DNA of 64,000 nucleotides from Rhizophlyctis rosea (Eukaryota > Chytridiomycota > Chytridiomycetes > Rhizophlyctidales > Rhizophlyctidaceae): assembly GCA_027596075.1 (NCBI GenBank), contig JADGJC010000102.1, forward strand, positions 1-64,000. Reading direction: 5' to 3'. A program made the position numbers and the translations under genes. Under the pieces are notes generated by a model. That model was not told where the DNA came from and made no database searches. It saw nothing but the letters and a program-made list of their open reading frames with translations. Shown in pieces: positions 56,643 to 64,000 of this stretch; position 1 is the stretch's first letter; every line of letters starts with the position of its first letter.

Positions 56643-58258
56643 ATGCGCCGGTCTAAGGTGCAACGACCCATATCCACTTTGAACATAGAACAAAGTCTTT
56701 GCACGAAACTATACAAAGCCGGCTATAGAACGACAGCAGATCTCAAACGTCAGGCTCCTTCTGATTTGGCAGCAGGTGAGAAACTCCGCTAGCATCTAAG
56801 TCATATTGCAACAGCTAAGAAACTGAAATTAGACATTGGCACCAATGTGGAGGTTGTGCTCAATATGATGGGGTCGCTAAAAACTGGTATATGTCGCGTC
56901 CAGCCAGCGTTAACCTATCAAATCCCAAAATTCAAATACTCGTGCTGCAGAAATGGTTCCAGTTTCGGCGCTCCAGGCGTATGAACGTGAACGTCAACGA
57001 CCCACCATTTCCACCTCCTGCTCAGCTATGGACGAGATGCTCGGCGGTGGAGTATCAACAGGCATGGTTACTGAGTTCTGCGGATCGCCTGGTGTGGGAA
57101 AGACCCAGCTGAGGTACAGTCATGAGAATCAAAGGAAAGAATGCGTCCCACATATCATGACAGTACATCCGCAGCATGCAACTATCGGTCAATGCCCAAC
57201 TTCCTCATCAGCCTGGAGCACCATGGGGCGAAGTCATTTACGTTGGTATGAACTCTGTACAACATTTGAAGCACAGCTCTTGCTGAACAGCATGTCAGAT
57301 ACGGAAGGAAGCTTCATAGTCCAACGTCTATGTGAAATGGCCCGCCAGACTTTGGCCCAACATCTTGGGACATCACTTGAGGATGCAACAGGTCAATCAA
57401 TGATCACTGGCTCATGGCCATGTGTAACGTACTGACTGTGCTGGTATAATTTGCAGTGGACGAAGAAATTGAGCGATGTCTATCCCGCATATACTGTTTC
57501 CGCATACACGGACATACGGAGCAGCTTGCACTAATGAATCAACTTGACGGGTTCTTGCGGTCTCACCCACAGGTAACAGAGCCCTTCCATTCGTTACTGA
57601 AGCGTCATTGGGACTTGAAATTCAAACGATACGATCTTCCAGGTGAAACTCATCATCATAGACAGCATAGCCTTTCATTTTCGCCAGAGTTTCACAGACA
57701 TGGGATTACGGTCGCGACTTCTCAATGGAATGGCTGCGCAATTTCGCAAGTTTGCCGATGAACACAAATTGGCGGTATGGAAGCAAGTTGCAACCGTCCT
57801 TATTGCGCATGAACATTAAACATTGTTCTCTGCAGGTGGTACTCATAAATCAAATGACAACTAAGATTCAGAAGGGGCAGACTTCTGATACGAATTCTGC
57901 TACCTTAGTTCCTGCATTAGGTTTGTCACAGAGATCCCGTCTGGCCGAAGCGAATATTGATGAATGTATGCCGTAGGTGACAGTTGGGCTCATTCTCCCA
58001 CTAACCGCGTGATCATGTTCTGGGATGCCGGCATCAGGTTTGTGCAGCGCGTTGCTTGTTGCACTGATCAAGCCCATAATCCATCCGCCATTGGCAACAT
58101 GCCCGCATGCAGACACGCCAAGCTCGTCAAATCACCAAACATGCCGGAACGAACCGTGCAATACGCTGTCGTGGTATGTATATTCATCAGCCCTAACTTG
58201 GCTCGCAAACTCATCCGTTGACTCGAAATCATAGGGACAAGGAATTCGCGACATCTGA
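56643..58258 (+). CDS. RAD51C: RAD51 paralog RAD51C, 330 aa, 11 exons
   Basis: Recombination mediator ATPase that helps RAD51 load on DNA breaks (family knowledge). Exons: 56643-56775, 56833-56886, 56951-57113, 57175-57245, 57299-57391, 57457-57572, 57643-57774, 57836-57920, 57977-58037, 58113-58173, 58235-58258. Phases close to 331 codons. The N-terminal helix-hairpin region has LCTKLYKAGYRTTADLKRQ. Then come AMDEMLGGGVSTGMVTEFCG, Walker A GSPGVGKT (107-114), DTEGSFIVQRLCEMA, YCFRIHGHTEQLALM, Walker B LIIID (213-217), and VVLINQMTTKIQ. The C-terminus ends QGIRDI. The last exon has only 7 codons plus stop. The core agrees better with RAD51C than RAD51 or DMC1 because of the VVLINQMTTK motif and short length. 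Confidence 0.92.
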
Positions 58259-58809
58259 GTTCATCAACATCCTTGCATGAGATTGATTCGGTTCAGCGGT
58301 TCTACGTGCAAGTTTAGAAATCGCCTGTTGATGATTACGATGCAATGGATGGGTCCCGACGGGAAGTCCGCTGTTCAATGGCTTCGTATATCACAGTCGT
58401 CGGTACTCCGCTTCATGTGAAGTTGTAAGATCCGCGCCAACCCTCCTGAAAGGACTGCTTATTGACTTGACGGGGAATAAGCTGGTGCTCGCTTATGCAC
58501 GTGCGACATAGGCCAAATTCATCAAACGACAATTCTGGTGGTCCGCGCGTTCCGGTTGTAGATAGCTAATGTTCCCCACAGAGTTTCCCGTCCGCTTTCT
58601 TACGTCCTGACTTATCAATCGAAATGATCTGAGAATATAGAAGGAAGGCGGACGGCATCAAGTGTTTCTTGCTGACTCTGCAAACCCATCAATAGGGTTT
58701 TGCAACATGTACATATGTACAAGAACATATACAAGAACAGCCAGTACGTATTGACCCTGGCGGCAATGAGCGCAATCCATCCCCCTTGTTTGCCCTCTTC
58801 CCGCTGCTG
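58259..58809. other. Intergenic spacer between convergent genes
   Basis: No gene. It contains a short direct repeat of TACATATGTACAAGAACATA type (about 58708-58735). Confidence 0.4.
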
Positions 58810-59805
58810 TCACTCTCCACAAAGGAAAGCTACGAGTTTGTCATTTTGCATACCGATATGATCCCCTCCCACAATCCCGAAGTCGTCATTGTAGAACATT
58901 GCAAGATACCCGATTTCGGCCGCTGTGACTTCAGCGTTTCTGTTGATGGGAAAGGCTAGACCTGGGGAAGTGAATGTGGTGGGACCTGGAGGAGGCGCGG
59001 CGCCCATGAAATATCCATTGGCGATTGGAATGTGCATTGTTCGAGGTTGATTGGCGATGGCACCTGGAATTGGTGGTTGACCAAATCCTGTCACCTCTTT
59101 GGCGAGTGGTTGGTATGGTTCTGGATCGCGGGGTGACGATTGGAAGGCCTGCGTAAATTGATTTCAGAAAATGAGGAACTGTTTGTTCATTTCCAATGCA
59201 ACTTACACGCTTGTTTCGTCGGAGACGGCGCGCATTTACCTGCGCTGCTTGCAGTGGGCCAAAGGCTGCTTGGACTGCAGCCTTCACCGGGTCTTCAATT
59301 GCATCCTGCACTGCTGGAGCAGCAATCGCAGTTTGTACAGCTGGACCAAGGGCATTCGTATCATGCTCAGGAGGAGCAACCCCATTCACTCCATTCCGTA
59401 CAGGCGCGACCGGTGCCCCCGCATTCCGCACCGGCGCATTCGGTACAGCCTGTTTAAAGGCAGTCTTTACGGCAGAAGCCACCGCTGCAGCAATTGCCGG
59501 GCATAGCACCTCAATCACCGCCCGTCCCACCCATGGTGGTGCACCCAATGGCTCTAGGACCTGCTGCACTGCATCTCCCTCTCGGACCATGGCCTGGCCC
59601 AATTCCGCCTGCGTCACGAGCGGAACGGCTCTCCCATCCATCACATGTTGGTCATACAGCTCTTGAATCTGGAGGGTGCGAGCACGTTCTCTGGCGAGAA
59701 CTGTCGCGTCGATGGCGCCGGAGCCATTGCGGGAGTTGATAATTCTGGAATAAGGATGGTGGTGTTTGGGTTTTGGAAAGGAGGGGAAGGTGGTAAGCCG
59801 GCCAT
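58810..59805 (-). CDS. Unrecognised Ala/Pro-rich protein, at least two exons
   Basis: The likely start MAGLPPSPPFQNPN is at 59805. The main reading frame (AIDATVLARERARTLQIQEL, then LVTQAELGQAMVREGDAVQQ and VGRAVIEVLCPAIAAAVASA) is one frame away, so an intron or indel near 59740-59780 is needed. A donor GTAAAT near 59242 follows GPLQAAQ. A second exon (about 59150-58810) encodes QSSPRDPEPYQPLAKE and ends YNDDFGIVGGDHIGMQNDK and VAFLCGE. The protein is Ala/Val-rich and helical in the middle. The family is not recognised. Confidence 0.5.
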
Positions 59806-60231
59806 TGTGGAGTTGCTTGGTGTGTAAAAAGGTGGAAGGTTTGCTTCTGACTTATGCCAAAGGGTTGTCCCTGAAAGAATCTTGTTTGCTTGGTTTGGTG
59901 CATGTTGGCGTATGGGGGCTGTAGTGGTAATCTCATTGATAACTGACGATCGGGCAATCCAGTTGATGTGCGGGCTTGATTCATGGTAACAAGGTTGTTG
60001 TTGGGCGAAAGCGATGATCTCCACAACATCCAAAACTCTGCGTGCGTTTTCCAGCCAAGCGCTTTCCTTTGATTTTGACGATTGAAGCCGGCATCGTAGT
60101 CCAATTTGTAATCGTCACAATACAATACGGTAAGCAGGCTTTTCTAATACTCCACGGTCTGCTCAATCTCTTGCAAATATTGGTACACTCCGAAGGCGGT
60201 CGCTATCAACTGGCAAAATCCTCCATCCTCC

Positions 60232-61454
60232 TTGACATACATCTGGAGTTTGAATAGGGTGATGGATGATCTGGCGGAGAGTATCAATAGGGTTATGGAT
60301 AGGTTGGCGGGGACGTTGAATCTGATGATGGACGGCCTGGCGGAGAATATGGATCGGTTCATGAATGGACTAACGGTATGGTTGAATTGGGTGATGGATA
60401 TTGTGGCGGCGATCATAAATAGTTCCATGGACAGACTGGCGGCAAGCTTGAATTGGGGGATAGATGGTCTGGCGGAGACTATAAGTAGGGTCATGGAGGG
60501 GTCGGTGTGGCGGATAAATCAGATGATGGGTGGACCAATGAGTACTACTCTAGATAGGGAACTGCGTGCGTGGGCGAATATGGAGCTGCGTGAACAGGCA
60601 ACAAGGTTGAGTGCAGAGTGGCGTGAACAAGCAACGAGGTTGGGTGGGGAGCTGCGAGAACAAACAATAGGGTTAATTAGAGAGCTGCGAGAACAAACAA
60701 CGAGAACGAATAGGGATCTTAACGGGATGCCCGAACAAGCGACGGCCTGTGAAAAATCCTTTCGATTTTTCAGGTTGTTTTCAATCTTTTTGCTCTCTGC
60801 ACCGGACTTGCCTCATAATTCTGTACGAATTTACTGCTGACAACATGCCAAAGTTGCCAAAATCCCTGACGACCAGGTCAGCGTTGACTGGGACGGGGTT
60901 GGATAGGGAGGTCCGTCAGCAAGCGACGAGGTTGGGTGGAGAGGTGCGGGAACAAGCGATGAGGTTGAGAAGACACGGTCGAACAAGTGCGGGGGCTCGA
61001 CTTCCAGTCAAGGCAACATGAGACGCCCTCCAACAACGGAAACCATCGAACAACGGATGTAGGGCCGAGCTCACAAAGCCTCGGTGCGGGAACAAGATCA
61101 TTGACGGGACAAGATGAGCAACGTCCGTCGCCAGGGGCAGTACCGCCATATTCTGAAACCAGTACGGATCCAAACCAACAGGCACCACCACCATACTCTG
61201 CAGTCAATCCTCTGCGTGGTGATAATCGAGGAACAGGTGGAGGTGCAGGGTTAGGCCATGCTCGTACTGGCATTTGTAGGAAGACCGAGGAAGCATCTGG
61301 CAGGCATGCACAGAGTGGCGGCGCCGGCGAAGGCAGCAACGGTAGATTGGGAAAAAGAAATTATACCGGCTGGGTAGTGGGAATGATAGCAGTGCTGCTG
61401 GGCGCCATCTTTCATTTCACATCTCGGCGTGGCACGCTAGGGGCAATCAATTAA
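60232..61454 (+). CDS. Hendecad-repeat coiled-coil protein with C-terminal membrane anchor (gene A)
   Basis: The N-terminal region consists of about ten 11-residue repeats of the type LNRVMDDLAES, INRVMDRLAGT, LNLMMDGLAEN, then four of the type LREQATRLSAE, WREQATRLGGE. Two more (REVRQQATRLGG, EVREQAMRL) appear in a following exon near 60890-60965 after an unresolved intron. A frame change near 60970-61000 leads to a Pro/Ser-rich stretch (PPPYSAVNPLRG) and a C-terminal hydrophobic segment (WVVGMIAVLLGAIFHF). Eleven-residue periodicity favours a right-handed or straight coiled coil. The tail suggests a tail-anchored membr ane protein. It is paralogous to the gene at 62634. Exon junctions are uncertain. 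Confidence 0.55.
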
Positions 61455-62633
61455 ACGTTTTGTAGTGGGTAGCGCATAGACATAGTGAGACGTTGATGTC
61501 AACGGACTAGGTTGGAATACGAGTGCGATCCTAAAAATATCCTTCATATTGATGGAATCTGATCACGCAATATCGCAGAAATGCGACAGCTAGATCAGTA
61601 TCCTGTTGCAAAGCTACAATGGGATGTCTTAGTCCTCCTGTCCAATTCCCACTGGCGCCGGAAATATGCTTGGCTCTTTAGCGGTAAGAATGTACCGCGT
61701 CAACGGTGCGCCAACAATCATCCAAATCTTGAAAGGTCTTTTCTTCTCAATTCTGAGCCACGGGAAGCTTCAAAATCTTATCAACAACCAGGGGAATGCA
61801 CAATGATGGACTGCATTGGATGAGTTCGATAAGTTCATCTTACACGGTTACGTAAGCGACTGCACAATGTCATTCCGGCGACTGAGAGGCCCTTTGTATT
61901 GCGCCTAACATTCACTCCAAATCATTGCCTCAAGTATATCTCGGTCAGTTTTGTCCAATAGTTCCAAGGGATGAAATGGCCATTGATGTTAATGTTTTGG
62001 TGGTTGGAGGCAGAAACAAATTGGCAAGCGGATTCTAGGCACAAGCAAACACTGTATGTAGCGAAGCCAGATTTGACTGCGATGCTGTCATGAACAAAAT
62101 GATGCTCAGCAAGGAGCACGGGATCCCAAACTAGAATGAGTCACACAAAGGGCGTCATACAACGGTGCAGCGCGAACAACTTTGTTCTCATAGTTCTATC
62201 GGGGCCTTTGGCAACGGGAAGGGCAATCCCATTGACAACCTCGGTCGAGCAACCCCTGTGGGTCAACTTAGTTGGTCGGGTGCCAGGGCTCAACTTGGCA
62301 ATCTGCAGCAAGGGATGGTCTCCCCCACATCAACTCCCTTGATGGAAGTGTTGACCAGTTGCGGGCTTTCCACTCCTTTCCCTCGAGCTCTTGGTAAATA
62401 CTATTGCAGTTTTGTATATGATCGTTTGATCAATTAACATAGAATCTTCATGTGGCTGATGCCCCGCTAGCTTCCAACCTCGTCACTGCAGTGAGCCCTC
62501 TTCGATAGCGACTTTAGTCACTTCGCAAGATCAACATACCCATTCAACCGAACTCAACCACATACTCGTACCCCATCTTGACGTTTGCTTGCTACGTTCC
62601 CCCTGGCGAATCAAATAGTCGGTACTTTCACCC
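61455..62633. other. Spacer between the two hendecad genes
   Basis: Weak plus frames at 61581-61823 (RKYAWLFSGKNVPRQRC) and 62136-62437 may be decayed gene fragments. None has a recognisable motif. No RNA or mobile element was seen. Confidence 0.35.
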
Positions 62634-63656
62634 ATGTTCGGCTTACCAAATGTAGGAGAGGCGGTGAAACGGATGGGTGGGTACCTTGGGATCACGGTGC
62701 GCGGAATGTACACTGCACCACAAGATGAATTCGAGCGGATGGAATGGGGATTTGAACAACAATTGCAACGAATGGATGTGATGATGGATGAACAAGTGCG
62801 GAGGATGGACAGGGCGATGCACGAATCATTCCGCAGGATCGATATGGAGATGGACAGGATGGACGGAGAGGTGGATGCACATGTTGGGAGGATGGACATG
62901 AGCACGGACTGGATAGATAGATTGGTGGACGATCAAGTGAGGAGGCTGGACATGGAAGCAGATAGAATGGAAAGGGAGGTGGATGAGCAAGTGCGGAGGT
63001 TGAACATGGGAGCGGACTGAATGGAAAGGGAGGTGGACGAACGAATGAGGAGGTTTGACATGGTAACTGATAATCAAGTTCGAAGGGTAGGGCTGGAGTC
63101 AAGCCAGTACATAATGGCACCCAGCAGCGGATCCCAGAACCGTCCACGAACGCTCCTGCCGAGTATCTCGCAAAGGTCGGTCCGGGGGATGGGATCATCG
63201 ACTGAGCCGGCACAACATCAATGTTCAGTCGGAAGTCCAGAGGCACTGCCACCGTACTCAGAAGTCGATCCGCTGAGAGGCAATTCATGTGCCAACCTTG
63301 GCAGCACGGAGATGGGAGGTGAAGGTGAACGTGCGAGGCCAGCTGCAGGGAATTTTGATGGAGGGTGCAGCCATGCTCCACGCGGCCTTTGTAGTAATAG
63401 CAGTGAAGCATCTGGTAGCAATGCTACCGCGGACGGCAACGGCAATGCTGAAGCCAGCGCAACGGACAGGGCCGACAATTGGGCTGTAATGTGGATGATA
63501 GCAATAAACGTTGGGTTCCATCCTGTATATTCGACATCTTTCGGGTCGGTGAGAGGTCAACTCAATAATCCTGTAATGTACGACAGGCGTAAGTTTATCA
63601 GCAATGTTCATTATCATGACTATCGCTCAGAAACTAAAACAGAAAATCGTATTTAG
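62634..63656 (+). pseudogene. Paralogous hendecad-repeat gene interrupted by an in-frame TGA (gene B)
   Basis: The frame opens with MFGLPNVGEAVKRMGGYLGI and passes into Met/Asp/Arg-rich repeats (MDEQVRRMDRAMHESFRRID). The best copy is a 22-residue unit: VRRLDMEADRMEREVDEQ, then VRRLNMGAD, then TGA at 63018-63020, then MEREVDERMRRFDM. In the preceding unit the same codon is AGA, so one A-to-T change made the stop. The same frame continues to LPPYSEVDPLRG (matching gene A) and a hydrophobic segment (NWAVMWMIAINVGFH). A GTAAGT donor-like site near 63590 may precede the true end. Confidence 0.65.
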
Positions 63657-64000
63657 CATGACTTGGTTCATTCGACAATCAACGTTATTAGATCTATCCA
63701 TCACCACGTGTGACTCTTACAGCAACGAACCACCAACCTTCCCTCTCCCTTCCATATTGAACACTTACCAGCAATCGCCACTCTCGTACCAACGACTTGC
63801 GTTCGCTGGTAGTTTCAAGGAACATCAAAATTGTGGACATTGCAGCATCAGCTCTTCCTCGATCGTAATTCAGAAATTGGTGTGTCTTTGAAGATGATCA
63901 CTCTTCAGCTGCAGGACTGATTTTCTAGCATAAGGGATTAGTTTTCGGAGGAACCACTGAAGTGAGTGCAGTTCGCTGATGCGCATTTGGTGGCAACGTT
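63657..64000. other. 3' edge of window
   Basis: No supported gene; A/T-rich and incomplete. Confidence 0.35.

Overview
The window looks like nuclear DNA of an early-diverging, probably zoosporic (chytrid-like) fungus. Genes are split by short introns (mostly 50-130 bp) with GTRNGT donors and CAG/TAG acceptors. The mix is typical of fungi: SEC24, a DBP2/DDX5 helicase, RPF2, RAD51C, a gamma-glutamyltransferase and an auxin-efflux-type carrier. A cyclic nucleotide phosphodiesterase with two GAF domains is uncommon in Dikarya and points to a zoosporic lineage. The phylum is an inference. There are no operons, Shine-Dalgarno sites, CRISPR arrays or recognisable intact transposons.

Layout. 0-8 kb: a run of minus-strand lineage-specific genes (two F-box-like), one small coiled-coil gene with a 5'UTR intron, a 77-residue two-exon coiled-coil gene and a partial gene. 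8.6-18 kb: two paralogous multi-exon RING-finger genes flank a block of decayed repeats. The first (8641-11185) splices in phase from end to end. It contains a 126-bp piece of the DBP2 helicase gene and ends in a 150-bp tandem duplication. The second (14937-17790) keeps the same exon plan but its RING exon is broken by a 1-nt frameshift. 18-21.5 kb: a sparse region with an F-box gene.

21.5-43 kb is the conserved core. SEC24 (16 exons, 1154 aa) is convergent with DBP2 (9 exons, 576 aa, with a 17-nt microexon). DBP2 is divergent from a long 13-exon coiled-coil gene. Next come a membrane-anchored gamma-glutamyltransferase, a SAP-SAP-F-box-ankyrin protein and the GAF phosphodiesterase. 43-51 kb: auxin-efflux-type carrier, a secreted-protein gene with a stop codon exactly after its signal peptide, tRNA-Glu(CTC), an LRR/F-box gene divergent from a vWA-domain gene. 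51-58 kb: two paralogous F-box genes, one frameshifted; RPF2 divergent from RAD51C (11 exons). 58.8-63.7 kb: a lineage-specific gene and two paralogous coiled-coil genes with 11-residue repeats and a C-terminal hydrophobic segment, one interrupted by an in-frame TGA.

Two themes stand out. First, the accessory stretches hold duplicated, shuffled and decaying genes: at least seven F-box-type genes, three paralog pairs and several single-base lesions. Second, many coding exons are C-rich on the coding strand in their 5' part and G/T-rich in their 3' part. This skew reversal recurs on both strands and is not explained by the protein content.

Exon coordinates for SEC24, DBP2, RAD51C, RPF2, the carrier, the vWA gene, the SAP/ankyrin gene and the first RING gene were worked out by hand and all splice phases close. 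Other multi-exon spans are approximate.
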